From Maritalea sp049801075 (lineage in GTDB: Bacteria; Pseudomonadota; Alphaproteobacteria; Rhizobiales; Devosiaceae): a stretch of DNA of 64,000 bases. Position numbers and translations under genes: made by a program. The stretch covers positions 124,001-188,000 of the forward strand of contig NZ_JBNAGG010000001.1 of NCBI RefSeq assembly GCF_049801075.1, given 5' to 3'. The notes below the pieces were generated by a model. It was not told the DNA's origin. It saw only the letters and a list, made by a program, of their open reading frames with translations, and did not search any database. Positions 8,230 to 17,762 of this stretch are shown here, one piece after another (the first letter of the stretch is position 1; each line of letters begins with the position of its first letter).

Positions 8230-10905
8230 TTAGAAGAAGCCGCGCTGCCACCAGCCTTTTTTGGCCTTATCTTTGCTTTTGCCATCATCTTCTTCGTCGC
8301 TGCTGGACGTTGAAGTTACGATAATGCCGTCTTCTTGTGGCTTATCAGCTTTGGGCTTGTCAGCAGGTTTCGGCGCTGGTTCTTCGCTTGTCTCGGGTTC
8401 TTTAGTTTCCTGAGCCGCTTTCGGCGCTTCATCGTCTTTCTTCACGCGTTTGCGTGGTGCACGGCGCTTTTTGGGCTTTTCTTCCGCATCGGCTTCAGCA
8501 TTTGCTGTTTCAGCAGGGGCGTCAGACTTGGCTTCAGCAGCTTTGGCTGGGGCAGCATCCTCGGTCTTTTTGCGGCGCGGACGACGCTTAGGCTTTGGCG
8601 CAGCTTTGGCATCTTCGTCATCCAAAGCTTCTGCTGTGCTGTCTAGCTTGGCATCTGCCAATGCAGCTTCTTTGGTGACTTCTGCGTCCACATTGGTTGG
8701 GTCTTTAACCCGCGTGGCTGTTTCTTCGATAGCCTCAACGGCCTCTTGATCGAAGTTAGCAGGAGCTGTATCTGCCTGATCTTTATTGTTTTTTTGCGTA
8801 TCGGCTTGATCATTTTCTGATTGATTTTCATCAGACTGATTTGCGTTCGCTGCATTATCATTGTCTTGGTTGCGACGATTGCGACGGCCACCCCGACGAC
8901 CGCGACGGCGGCGCTTTTTAGGCTGATCATCATTCTCGTCATCACCTGACTTATTGCCTTCAGGCGCTGCATTTTCAGTTTCGTCAGCGCCATCTTGTTC
9001 TTTGGCCTGATTTTGCTGATCGTTTTGATTGTTATCATCACGATCACGGCCTTTGCCCCGACGACGTTTGCGCCGGCGAGAAGGTTTTTCTTCCTTCTCT
9101 TCCTCAGGTTCATCTTCAACCAAATCGATCAAAGGCGCAGAATCAACTTGCACATGATTGGTGATGCGGGGTTCGCCATTGTCGTATGGGTCGCCTTTTT
9201 CAATGGTGAATTGATCACCATGCATGTGCGGCTCCGCCGTGATCGAGATCGCAAGATTGTAGCGCTGCTCAAGCACGGAAAGTGCAGGGCGCTTTGCATT
9301 CAAAATGTAAAGAGCAACTTCAGAAGCCACTTTGACATTGATGGCCTGACCAGGACGACGCATCACTTGATCTTCAATGGCACGCATCACCATCAAGGCA
9401 AGGCTCTCAACTGAACGCACAAGACCAGTGCCGTTACATGTTGGACAAGCATTGGTTGAGCTTTCCAGCACGCCAAAGCGAATCCGCTGACGCGACATTT
9501 CCAACAGGCCGAAATGCGAGATGCGGCCGACTTGAATGCGGGCGCGGTCGTTTTTCAGGCTATCTTTTAGCTTGCGCTCAACATTGCGGATGTTGCGCTT
9601 TTCTTCCATATCGATGAAATCGATAACGACAAGGCCTGCCATGTCGCGCAAGCGCAGTTGGCGTGCCAACTCAGCTGCGGCCTCAAGGTTGGTTTGCAGC
9701 GCAGTATCTTCGATATTGTGTTCTTTTGTGGCTTTACCCGAGTTCACATCCACTGAAACCAATGCTTCGGTAGGATTGATCACCAAATAACCGCCAGATG
9801 GCAGATTGACCTTTGGTGAGAACATGGAATCGAGCTGTTCTTCCACATTGAACTTGGAGAAGATCGGCTGTTCATCTTTGAATGGCTGCACGTTTTTGGC
9901 GTGCGATGGCATGATCATGCGCATAAAGTCTTTGGCTTCGCGATATGCCGCGTCGCCAGAGACAAGCACTTCCGTGATCTCTTTATTGTAAAGATCGCGA
10001 ATGGAGCGCTTGATCAAACTGCCTTCCTCGTAAACGAGGCAAGGGGCCGTTGATTCCAAGGTGAGGCTGCGCACATTTTCCCAAAGGCGAAGCAAATATT
10101 CAAAATCGCGCTTAATTTCGGCTTTGGTGCGGCTGGCACCTGCTGTGCGCAAAATAACGCCCATGCCTTTTTGCACGTCCAACTCGCCAGCGATTTGTTT
10201 GAGGCGCTTGCGGTCAGCAGCGTTGGTGATTTTGCGCGAAATGCCGCCACCGCGTGCAGTGTTTGGCATCAAAACTGAGTAGCGACCTGCCAAGGACAAA
10301 TAAGTGGTGAGGGCTGCGCCTTTGTTGCCGCGCTCTTCTTTTACCACCTGAACCAGCAGAACCTGCCGGCGTTTGATCACTTCTTGAATTTTGTATGTGC
10401 GGGGCTTTTTCCGTTTACGTTCAGGAACTTCTTCCAATGCGTCTTCGGTGCCGACTTCGTCGAACTGTTCGCCATCGCCGTTTTCATCGTCAGCGCTTGC
10501 TGTGTCTTCGCCTTCTGCATCGGCTTTGGCGTCGCCAGCTTCCTCTGCAGTGGTGTCTGACTTTTTCGATTTCAGCATTGCTGGCTGATCGCTGTCAGAA
10601 AGGTCTTCTCTGACCTCTTCTTCTTCCTCAGCCAAAAGGGCTTCGCGATCCGCAAGCGGGATCTGATAATAATCTGGGTGAATTTCAGAGAAGGCGAGGA
10701 AGCCGTGACGGTTGCCGCCATAATCGACAAAAGCAGCCTGCAAAGAAGGCTCAACTCGCGTGACTTTCGCGAGATAGATATTGCCTCTTAACTGCCGGCG
10801 CGTGGCCGATTCAAAATCAAATTCTTCTAAACGGTTCCCGCTAGTGACGACTACTCGTGTTTCTTCCGGGTGGATTGCATCCACCAGCATTCTTTTCGTT
10901 GGCAT
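8230..10905 (-). CDS. rne: Ribonuclease E/G
   Basis: Endoribonuclease that starts mRNA decay and processes rRNA and tRNA precursors; scaffold of the degradosome. The 891-residue protein begins MPTKRMLVDAIHPEETRVVV, then an S1 domain interrupted by a long acidic insertion (about residues 85-165), as is common in alphaproteobacteria. The DNase I-like catalytic core includes SVDVNSGK and VVIDFIDME with the magnesium-binding Asp residues, and the zinc-link CPTCNGTG that joins two protomers. The C-terminal 300 residues are low complexity, with alternating Arg/Lys-rich (RRRKRRRGKGRDR, KKRRRRGRRGGRR) and acidic blocks: the RNA and partner-binding scaffold. It ends GWWQRGFF, probably a short protein-docking motif. 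The gene has a long upstream leader. Confidence 0.97.
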   Translation of the reverse strand: MPTKRMLVDAIHPEETRVVVTSGNRLEEFDFESATRRQLRGNIYLAKVTRVEPSLQAAFVDYGGNRHGFLAFSEIHPDYYQIPLADREALLAEEEEEVREDLSDSDQPAMLKSKKSDTTAEEAGDAKADAEGEDTASADDENGDGEQFDEVGTEDALEEVPERKRKKPRTYKIQEVIKRRQVLLVQVVKEERGNKGAALTTYLSLAGRYSVLMPNTARGGGISRKITNAADRKRLKQIAGELDVQKGMGVILRTAGASRTKAEIKRDFEYLLRLWENVRSLTLESTAPCLVYEEGSLIKRSIRDLYNKEITEVLVSGDAAYREAKDFMRMIMPSHAKNVQPFKDEQPIFSKFNVEEQLDSMFSPKVNLPSGGYLVINPTEALVSVDVNSGKATKEHNIEDTALQTNLEAAAELARQLRLRDMAGLVVIDFIDMEEKRNIRNVERKLKDSLKNDRARIQVGRISHFGLLEMSRQRIRFGVLESSTNACPTCNGTGLVRSVESLALMVMRAIEDQVMRRPGQAINVKVASEVALYILNAKRPALSVLEQRYNLAISITAEPHMHGDQFTIEKGDPYDNGEPRITNHVQVDSAPLIDLVEDEPEEEKEEKPSRRRKRRRGKGRDRDDNNQNDQQNQAKEQDGADETENAAPEGNKSGDDENDDQPKKRRRRGRRGGRRNRRNQDNDNAANANQSDENQSENDQADTQKNNKDQADTAPANFDQEAVEAIEETATRVKDPTNVDAEVTKEAALADAKLDSTAEALDDEDAKAAPKPKRRPRRKKTEDAAPAKAAEAKSDAPAETANAEADAEEKPKKRRAPRKRVKKDDEAPKAAQETKEPETSEEPAPKPADKPKADKPQEDGIIVTSTSSSDEEDDGKSKDKAKKGWWQRGFF

Positions 10906-11134
10906 ATATTAAAGCTCCACGCATACGCAGGCCGGGCGCCATAGAGCGCAGCTCATCTGTTTTGAACAGAGTGGGCCGTTGCGTTGCGAAAATGTAGGAT
11001 TGTCTTGCGGATTTTTGCTCACGCAAGAGATTGGCATTTGAAGACGCTGAGGCTTGTGCGATTGCGGCACGGGCAATTTGGCCCTTTATGCAATGCAACT
11101 GATTTAACCTCATCTCGACTTCTTTCATTTGGGT

Positions 11135-11181
11135 GGTAAATCGCCTATTTCATGCGGTTTACCGGTATGGCCGCTGCGGCC
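11135..11181 (-). promoter_or_regulatory. Two hairpins in the putative rne 5' leader
   Basis: On the minus strand, about 230 bases before the rne start, a 10-bp stem (arms 11154-11163 and 11135-11144, one G-U pair, 9-base loop) is next to a 5-bp GC hairpin (GGCCG/CGGCC, 11169-11181). Enterobacterial rne autoregulates through stem-loops in its own leader; whether these play the same role is inference. Confidence 0.35.
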
Positions 11182-11254
11182 GAATCTCGTTCTCAGCAAA
11201 TGCTGTCGGTTCTATTGCCCCTGATTGTCATTCAATGAATGGTTTGACAAAATT

Positions 11255-11282
11255 TTGACCAGTTTGCGGGTCAAATTATAGG
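11255..11282 (+). promoter_or_regulatory. Candidate sigma-70 promoter of amiC
   Basis: TTGACC (11255-11260), a 16-base spacer and TATAGG (11277-11282), about 270 bases before the amiC start. The -35 box is half of a 7-bp dyad (TTTGACC / GGTCAAA), which could be an operator. Confidence 0.45.
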
Positions 11283-11553
11283 ACAAGAATCGAGGACATT
11301 ACTCCTGCTGATGTTTAGTGTTTAATCTCGAACGTCAATTTTAGCAACAAATATGTTTAATTGCGCCTAATTTATGTTGGTCTCAAAACGTTGAATTCAA
11401 GCAACGATTGGCAATAAACTTGCCAATAAGGTCATGTAGTGGCGTCAAAAAATGGGACGAATCGCATATTAGATGGGAGAGTAAACCCGTTGCCTGCAGC
11501 ATTTGACACGCAAATTCAGGTGAGAGACCTGCTAACTATTGTTCTGGACCCCG

Positions 11554-12798
11554 ATGCTTAAACGCTTTTTTGTGAAGACCTGTTTTTTGATTGTGATGCA
11601 GCTCGCCTTTGTTGGATCGGCGCTGTCGCAAGACAGCATCGAGATTTTAGATGCGAGATTGGCGGTTGGTCCGGAAAAGAGCCGCCTTGTTGTCGATCTT
11701 AGCGCAGCGGCGGGCTATGCGACATTTCCGATCGACCAGCCCGACCGTTTGGTGGTGGAACTCGGGGTTTCAAAACTGGCAGATGACGCCCCAACCGAAC
11801 TAAAAACCGATGGTTTGGTGAAAGAAACCGCAATTGGCATGGTGGATGATGGCCGTGCCCGGATTGTGATGTTTTTGAGCAAGCCGGTTCAAGTTACCGA
11901 CATTCAGATGCTTGAGGCTGTGGGCGAGCAGCCCGCGCGGCTGGTGGTGGAGATTGCTGAAGGCGAACGAGAGATTTTTGATCAGGCGGTTGCCCAATCC
12001 AAGGCGTTGCTGACGGGTGAAGGCGCGGACAACAATGCGACGCCAGAGCCTGCCGATGATACACCAGCAGCACAGCCGACCGAAGAGGGGCCGTTGCCAA
12101 GCATGGTTGAAGTGCGCCCATTGATATTGCTGGACCCTGGCCATGGCGGCATTGATGGGGGCGCACGCGCAGACAATGGCCTTGAGGAAAAGCACGTTGT
12201 GTTGGAGTTTGCCAAACGCGTGCAACAAGAATTGCTGGCCAGCGGCAGATTTGATGTGGCGCTGACGCGCACTGGCGATGAGTTTTTGAGCCTAGAGGAG
12301 CGTGTTGAACTGGCGCGCGAAAACAAGGCGAGCCTGATGATTTCATTGCATGCAGATAGCTTTGGTGACCCGAGCGTACGCGGTGCGAGCATTTATACGC
12401 GCGATGAGGATGCCACAGATGTGCTGGACAAGGTGTTGGCGGAAGGCGAGAACCGTGTTGATCTAATTGCTGGCTTCGATGCGCCGGGCGATGATGATCA
12501 AGTGGTGAACATTTTGATCGATTTGATGCGCCGGGAGACAAGGCGGCAAAGCTTTTTGGCGGCACGGTCGATTGTGGATGACATTAAAAGCGAGCTGCCA
12601 ATGCGGCCTTATCCGCTGCGCCGCGCCGACTTCTTTGTGTTGCAGTCGCCAGAAGTACCTTCCATCTTATTGGAGTTGGGCTTTTTGTCGAACGGGCTCG
12701 ATATGGAGAATTTGGCGAAGGCTGATTGGCAGAAAAGAGCGGCAAAATCATTAGCAGAGGGCATTTCTAAATATTTTGACGCGACCGCTCAAAACTGA
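11554..12798 (+). CDS. amiC: N-acetylmuramoyl-L-alanine amidase with AMIN domain
   Basis: A zinc amidase that cuts the stem peptide from MurNAc in septal peptidoglycan. The 414-residue product has a signal peptide (cleavage near ALSQD), an N-terminal AMIN domain for peptidoglycan or septum targeting, a Pro/Glu-rich linker around residues 150-180, and an Amidase_3 domain: ILLDPGHGGIDGGA (zinc His), a conserved Glu in LEEKHVVLEFA, MISLHADSFGD (second His) and SILLELGFLSN with the catalytic Glu. The ATG at 11554 is preferred to the TTG at 11539 because it gives a normal signal peptide. Followed by the gene for penicillin-binding protein 1A, so synthesis and cleavage of the wall are encoded side by side. 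Confidence 0.93.
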   Translation: MLKRFFVKTCFLIVMQLAFVGSALSQDSIEILDARLAVGPEKSRLVVDLSAAAGYATFPIDQPDRLVVELGVSKLADDAPTELKTDGLVKETAIGMVDDGRARIVMFLSKPVQVTDIQMLEAVGEQPARLVVEIAEGEREIFDQAVAQSKALLTGEGADNNATPEPADDTPAAQPTEEGPLPSMVEVRPLILLDPGHGGIDGGARADNGLEEKHVVLEFAKRVQQELLASGRFDVALTRTGDEFLSLEERVELARENKASLMISLHADSFGDPSVRGASIYTRDEDATDVLDKVLAEGENRVDLIAGFDAPGDDDQVVNILIDLMRRETRRQSFLAARSIVDDIKSELPMRPYPLRRADFFVLQSPEVPSILLELGFLSNGLDMENLAKADWQKRAAKSLAEGISKYFDATAQN

Positions 12799-12911
12799 TT
12801 AAAGCCCTTGCAATCACAGTTTCGCCGTTGTTTCAGGCGATAGCGGCAAGTGTGCATGGAAGGGTTTGTTGGCCAAATTGGCCTGCAAGATAACGAACTG
12901 GGTTTGGATAA

Positions 12912-15329
12912 ATGCTGAGAATTTTGAGCTGGCTTTTTGCGTTCGGTTTCTTCACCGGGTTAATTGCTTTGGCTGGCGTTGGATATTTCCTTTGGACAAT
13001 TTCGCAGGATTTGCCGGATTATACGGTTCTGAAAGACTATCAGCCGCCCGTCACCACGCGTGTGCACGCTGCCGATGGTTCGCTGCTTGGCGAATATGCC
13101 CGCGAGCGGCGTTTGTTCCAACCGATTGAAACTGTTCCACCCATGGTGGTGAACGCTTTCATCGCGGTGGAGGATAAAGACTTTTACAGCCATGGCGGCT
13201 TGGCCTTTGATGGCATTTTGCGTGCGGTGCGTGACAATATTCAAAAAAAGATTGACGGAACGGGCGGCCCATTGGTTGGTGCGTCGACCATTACCCAACA
13301 GGTTGCGCGAAACTTTTTGCTGACGCTGGATCAAACTTGGGACCGGAAAATCAAGGAAATGCTGCTGGCGGTGCGCATTGAGCAGACATTCTCCAAAGAC
13401 AAGATTATGGAGCTCTATCTCAATGAGATTTTCTTGGGGCTCAATTCATACGGGATTTCAGCTGCTGCGCTCAATTATTTTGATAAGGCACTTTATGAGC
13501 TGACCATCGCTGAGGCAGCTTATATCGCTGCGTTGCCAAAAGGCCCAGCGAACTATCATCCCATTCGCTATCCCAAAGCCGCGATTGATCGACGCAATTA
13601 TGTGATCGGCCGCATGGAAGCAGAAGGTTATATCACTGCCGAAGAAGCAGATGCTGCGAAACAAGAGCCGCTCAATGTGTTCCCACGGACATCAGGTTCG
13701 CAAGTTTATTCGGCCGAATATTTTGCTGAAGAAGTGCGCCGCCGTTTGGCCCGGATTTACGGCGAAGATCAACTCTATGGTGGTGGGCTTTCTGTGCGCA
13801 CAACCATGGACCCCAAATTACAAGCCTATGCACGTAAAGCGCTTATGAATGGTTTGGTGCGGTTCGACGAATCCAAAGGATATCGTGGCCCGGTTGCGAC
13901 GATTGAACTTGATGATGATTGGGGCGACGATCTGGCTGAGATTGATGCGCTTAGTGACGTGCCGGAATGGCGTTTGGGCGTGGTGATTGAACTCGGACAA
14001 AACTCTGCTGTGGTGGGCTTGCAGCCTGGACGCGACGTGCAGGGTGACGTTGTATCTGAGCGCGCAACAGGCCAATTGCCCGGACCTGAGCAAAAATGGA
14101 TCGCAAAACCACTTTCACAAGTGTTGAATGTGGGCGATGTGATTTATGTTGAGCAAGTACCGGACAAAGAAGGCGTTTATCAAATGCGCCAGCCGCCTGA
14201 AGTGCAGGGCGGCCTTGTGGCGATGGACCCGCGTACTGGACGTGTGTTGGCGCTCGTGGGCGGTTTCTCGTTTGACGACAGTGAATTTAACCGTGCCACG
14301 CAGGCTGAACGTCAGCCGGGCTCTTCGTTCAAGCCTATCGTTTATGCGGCGGCTTTGGATAATGGCTATACGCCAGCTTCTGTGGTGCTAGATGCGCCAT
14401 TGTCGATCAAAAATGCTGACGGCACCAGCTATCAGCCGGATAACTATTCGCGCGAGTTTTATGGACCGCAAACATTGCGTCGCGGCATTGAACGGTCGCG
14501 AAACGTGATGACTGTGCGGTTGGCCCAAGATATTGGGATGCCGCTTGTGGCTGAATATTCGCGCTTGTTTGGTATTCACGACAATTTGCCGCCTTATCTG
14601 GCGATGTCGCTAGGGGCGGGTGAAACCACCGTTCTGCGGATGACTGCGGCTTACGCCACCATCGCAAATGGTGGGCGGAAGATTAATCCGACCCTGATTG
14701 ACCGGGTGCAAGACCGTTACGGCAATACAGTTTTCAAGCATGACGAGCGAATTTGCGATGGTTGTGAAGTTGAAGATTGGAACAACCAAGCCGAGCCGTT
14801 GGTCATCGACAATCGTGAGCAGATTTTGGACCCGATGACAGCCTATCAAATCACCTCCATGATGGAAGGTGTTGTACAGCGCGGTACGGGCACACGCATT
14901 CGTTCGCTGGGGCGGCCTGTTGCTGGCAAAACTGGCACAACAGATGATTACAAAGATGCTTGGTTTGTGGGCTTTACCCCAGAAATGGCCGTTGGCATTT
15001 ATATTGGGTATGACACGCCGCGCGATATGGGCCGGAATGCAACCGGTGGTGAATTGGCTGCACCGATTTTCCGCGATTTCATGGCGGAAGCGATGCAGGG
15101 TAAACCACCAACCCCATTCAACATTCCAGCCGGTATGTCTCCAATTTGGATTGACCCAAAAACTGGTGTGAAAGTTTCTGGTGGTGGTGATGGCGCCATT
15201 GTGGAAGCGTTTAAGCCGGGTACGGGGCCAAACTTGATCACGTCTGTGATCGGGGTGGATTCAGAAGTGTTTGTCGACCTTGAAGGTGGATCGCAGGACT
15301 TTAATGCGGGCCGCGGCGGGTTGTTCTAA
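12912..15329 (+). CDS. mrcA: Penicillin-binding protein 1A, bifunctional transglycosylase/transpeptidase
   Basis: Class A PBP that polymerises glycan strands and cross-links them. The 805-residue protein has an N-terminal membrane anchor (residues 3-30), a GT51 domain with IAVEDKDFYSHGG (catalytic Glu), GASTITQQVARN and MELYLNEIFLG, an OB-like insertion between the two domains as in Gram-negative PBP1a, and a transpeptidase domain with the three active-site motifs: PGSSFKP (SxxK), SRN (SxN) and GKTGTT (KTG). All catalytic motifs are intact. Upstream amiC and downstream prfB are on the same strand; the 112-base gap from amiC shows no terminator. Confidence 0.95.
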   Translation: MLRILSWLFAFGFFTGLIALAGVGYFLWTISQDLPDYTVLKDYQPPVTTRVHAADGSLLGEYARERRLFQPIETVPPMVVNAFIAVEDKDFYSHGGLAFDGILRAVRDNIQKKIDGTGGPLVGASTITQQVARNFLLTLDQTWDRKIKEMLLAVRIEQTFSKDKIMELYLNEIFLGLNSYGISAAALNYFDKALYELTIAEAAYIAALPKGPANYHPIRYPKAAIDRRNYVIGRMEAEGYITAEEADAAKQEPLNVFPRTSGSQVYSAEYFAEEVRRRLARIYGEDQLYGGGLSVRTTMDPKLQAYARKALMNGLVRFDESKGYRGPVATIELDDDWGDDLAEIDALSDVPEWRLGVVIELGQNSAVVGLQPGRDVQGDVVSERATGQLPGPEQKWIAKPLSQVLNVGDVIYVEQVPDKEGVYQMRQPPEVQGGLVAMDPRTGRVLALVGGFSFDDSEFNRATQAERQPGSSFKPIVYAAALDNGYTPASVVLDAPLSIKNADGTSYQPDNYSREFYGPQTLRRGIERSRNVMTVRLAQDIGMPLVAEYSRLFGIHDNLPPYLAMSLGAGETTVLRMTAAYATIANGGRKINPTLIDRVQDRYGNTVFKHDERICDGCEVEDWNNQAEPLVIDNREQILDPMTAYQITSMMEGVVQRGTGTRIRSLGRPVAGKTGTTDDYKDAWFVGFTPEMAVGIYIGYDTPRDMGRNATGGELAAPIFRDFMAEAMQGKPPTPFNIPAGMSPIWIDPKTGVKVSGGGDGAIVEAFKPGTGPNLITSVIGVDSEVFVDLEGGSQDFNAGRGGLF

Positions 15330-15435
15330 ACTTTTGGATATCTCGCCTCGATTGTCTTGGCAGTCTTTCGAAGGACTTGATGGCACGAAGTGGATCGGAT
15401 AGATCACGGGTCCATATCTTACATTGTGAGTGGTT

Positions 15436-16555
15436 ATGCGCGCAGAAATACAAAGTGTAGTTGACGAAATTGAGCAGGCGATGAGCTTGCTGAGGAGGCA
15501 TCTTTGACTGGGACACGGCACAATCCCGTCTAGATGAATTGAATCAAAGCGCCGAAGATCCTGATCTTTGGAGTGATCCGAGCCAAGCCCAAGCCGTGAT
15601 GCGCGATCGGCAATATTTGGAAGGGCAAATCAACGCCATTACCGAGCTGCAGGCCACATTGACCGACAATGTTGATCTGATCGAACTGGGTGAAATGGAA
15701 GGCGACACTGAAGTTGTTGCCGAGGCAGAAAAAGCCTTGTTGAGCTTAAAAACCCAAACTGACCGGATGCAAATCGAGACGCTGCTTTCAGGCGAGGCGG
15801 ATGCCAACGACTGCTATGTTGAAGTACATGCAGGTGCAGGCGGCACGGAAAGCCAAGACTGGGCCAACATGCTGTTGCGCATGTATACCCGCTGGGCGGA
15901 ACGCCAGGGCCACAAGGTTGAGGTGATGGAAGTGCATGACGGCGAAGAGGCCGGCATCAAGTCTGCCACGATCCTTGTGAAGGGCCACAATGCCTATGGT
16001 TGGTTGAAAACAGAAAGCGGTGTGCACCGTTTGGTACGGATTTCGCCGTTTGATAGCCAAGCGCGTCGTCACACAAGCTTTTCATCGATTTGGGTATATC
16101 CGGTTATTGATGATTCAATCGACATTGAAGTCTCTGAATCTGATGTGCGGATTGATACCTATCGGGCGTCAGGTGCAGGTGGTCAGCACGTGAACACAAC
16201 TGACAGCGCGGTGCGGATTACGCATATCGAAACTGGTATTGTTGTGCAGTGTCAAAACGACCGCTCACAACATAAAAACCGTGCCACTGCATGGGATATG
16301 CTTCGCGCGCGACTTTATGAGGCGGAATTGCAGCGGCGTGAAGAAGAAGCCAATGCTGAAACGGCACAAAAGTCTGAGATTGGCTGGGGCCACCAAATCC
16401 GGTCTTACGTTTTGCAGCCATATCAGATGGTGAAAGATTTGCGCACCAGCATTGAAAGCACGGCGCCAAGTGATGTGCTTGATGGCAATCTAGATGCCTT
16501 TATGGAAGCGGCGTTGGCGCAGCGGGTTGGTAAATCTGACGACGATGACAGCTAG
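15436..16555 (+). CDS. prfB: Peptide chain release factor 2, made by programmed +1 frameshift
   Basis: RF2 ends translation at UGA and UAA. The gene starts at ATG 15436 and encodes 23 residues (MRAEIQSVVDEIEQAMSLL then RRHL) up to an in-frame TGA at 15505-15507. Reading continues in the +1 frame from GAC at 15506, restoring the standard RF2 sequence LDWDTAQSRLDELNQSAEDPDLW. The total is 372 residues. The downstream frame has the SPF stop-codon recognition motif (VRISPFDSQ) and the GGQ hydrolysis motif (GAGGQHVNTTD). A search for a plain open frame finds only the part from 15539 and would miss the true N-terminus. The gene follows the PBP1A gene, a common alphaproteobacterial order. Confidence 0.95.
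15493..15508 (+). promoter_or_regulatory. RF2 programmed frameshift site
   Basis: AGGAGG (internal Shine-Dalgarno), a 3-base spacer CAT, then CTT TGA C: the slippery Leu codon, the UGA stop and the following C. The element matches the conserved prfB autoregulation signal: low RF2 lets the ribosome slip +1 on CTT, high RF2 terminates at UGA. Confidence 0.95.
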
Positions 16556-16558
16556 GGC

Positions 16559-17698
16559 CTAGATTAGACTTCTTAGCTTGTTGCCCACATTGATGTATTT
16601 GGCTGGATCTGTTGGCCGATCATTTTTGCGCACCTCAAGATGTAGGTGCGGGCCCGTGCTGCGGCCCGTGCTGCCCACAAGGCCAATAATTGTTGAGCGA
16701 TCAACCTTTTGGCCTTTTTTCACTTTGATTTTGGACAGGTGAGCGTAGCGCGAAACCAAACCATTTAGGTGGGTGATTTCGACGGCATTACCATAGCCTC
16801 CTTTGCGCCCTGCAAAGGTTACTTTGCCAATGCCCAAAGCGGAGACCTTGGCGCCACGTGGAGCGCGGAAATCCAGTCCGGAGTGGAATGCGGAACGGCC
16901 TGTGAATGGATCACGTCGATTGCCAAACCGTGAGCTCAACCCATATGAGTTGGGCAAGGGGCGAAAGATTGGGGCCGTGTGGATTTGCTCTTTGGCTTGT
17001 TCATATCGTGACAAGGCATCAAGTGCGAAATTGGCTGCTTGCATTTGATCTGCATAGGCATCGCCCATGGCTGGCGGCAAAAGCGGTCCGCCCACAGCGT
17101 CATCTTCAAATCTTGGGTTTAAACCGACCCGAGAAAGTTCAGTCACGATCTTTGAAGTAGATTTTTCTGCTTCGTTGCCCAAAGCCGTCAGAGCTGAAAT
17201 CGTATCTTCCTTCATCATTTGAAGATCTTCAATGATGGCATGAATGTCAGTGTTGCCGCTGTTTGAGGGAGCAAAGCCGAGTGCGCTGGTTTTGGTGGCA
17301 GCAGGACGCGCCGGAATATCAATGCCAACGGCTTTGGCCTTTTTGGCGATTGAGCGCACAAAATCATGCTGTTCGAGAATCTGTTCTTGCTGAGCCAGCA
17401 AATCTTGCAATTGCAAATTGATGTCGCCCGCCTTGGCATATTGACGCGAATGCAAACGGTCTAACTCGGCGCGCAATGTGGCGATGCGCGTCTCATAAGC
17501 AGAGATCGCCTGCGCGGTTTGCGCGTCACGCGTGGCTGCAAAATCTGGTGACAGGTAAAGCGTGATCGCAAATGCAATATTGCCCGAAAACAATATGCCT
17601 ATAAGACCATAAACCCACCAGCGGTCAAAGTCTGACTTACGCAGCGCGTGGTTGTTTTTACTTGCTACTTTTCCTGAAAATGTACGCGATACACTCAC
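16559..17698 (-). CDS. M23 family peptidase with coiled coil (LytM/EnvC type)
   Basis: A 379-residue membrane-anchored protein. Residues about 28-50 form a transmembrane segment (VYGLIGILFSGNIAFAITLYL), followed by a long coiled coil (about 65-220, including AYETRIATLRAELDRLHSRQ and LQDLLAQQEQILEQ) and a C-terminal M23 domain: FHSGLDFRAPRGAKVSALGIGKV, the GLVSRYAHLS segment and GPHLHLEVR. The zinc-ligand pattern H...D and HxH is complete, so it may be an active DD-endopeptidase rather than an EnvC-like activator. Convergent with prfB, only three bases between the two stops, in a neighbourhood of wall genes. Confidence 0.88.
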   Translation of the reverse strand: MSVSRTFSGKVASKNNHALRKSDFDRWWVYGLIGILFSGNIAFAITLYLSPDFAATRDAQTAQAISAYETRIATLRAELDRLHSRQYAKAGDINLQLQDLLAQQEQILEQHDFVRSIAKKAKAVGIDIPARPAATKTSALGFAPSNSGNTDIHAIIEDLQMMKEDTISALTALGNEAEKSTSKIVTELSRVGLNPRFEDDAVGGPLLPPAMGDAYADQMQAANFALDALSRYEQAKEQIHTAPIFRPLPNSYGLSSRFGNRRDPFTGRSAFHSGLDFRAPRGAKVSALGIGKVTFAGRKGGYGNAVEITHLNGLVSRYAHLSKIKVKKGQKVDRSTIIGLVGSTGRSTGPHLHLEVRKNDRPTDPAKYINVGNKLRSLI

Positions 17699-17762
17699 TT
17701 GATCCGCCCATTCTTTAGCGCTCGATTCTCTTCTGGCTTTTAGAATGGGTGATTATGGTTAA

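Larger units (their letters stand above)
10906..11553. other. Divergent control region between rne and amiC (648 bases)
   Basis: No convincing gene. The minus-strand side is presumably the rne 5' leader and holds two hairpins (11135-11163 and 11169-11181). The plus-strand side holds a TTGACC-TATAGG promoter candidate at 11255-11282, which would give amiC a leader of about 260 bases, and a perfect 8-bp inverted repeat with a 5-base loop at 11407-11427 (ATTGGCAA/TTGCCAAT). A 95-codon minus-strand frame (10841-11128) overlapping the rne start shows no family features and is not called. Confidence 0.6.

Noticed and set aside
8450..8749. Ser/Ala-rich plus-strand frames opposite the RNase E tail
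   Set aside because: They are mirror products of the low-complexity acidic and basic repeats of rne and have no independent support.
10841..11128. 95-codon frame on the minus strand upstream of and overlapping the rne start
   Set aside because: No ribosome site, no recognisable motif, composition unlike a protein of this genome, and it overlaps the start of rne. More likely leader sequence.
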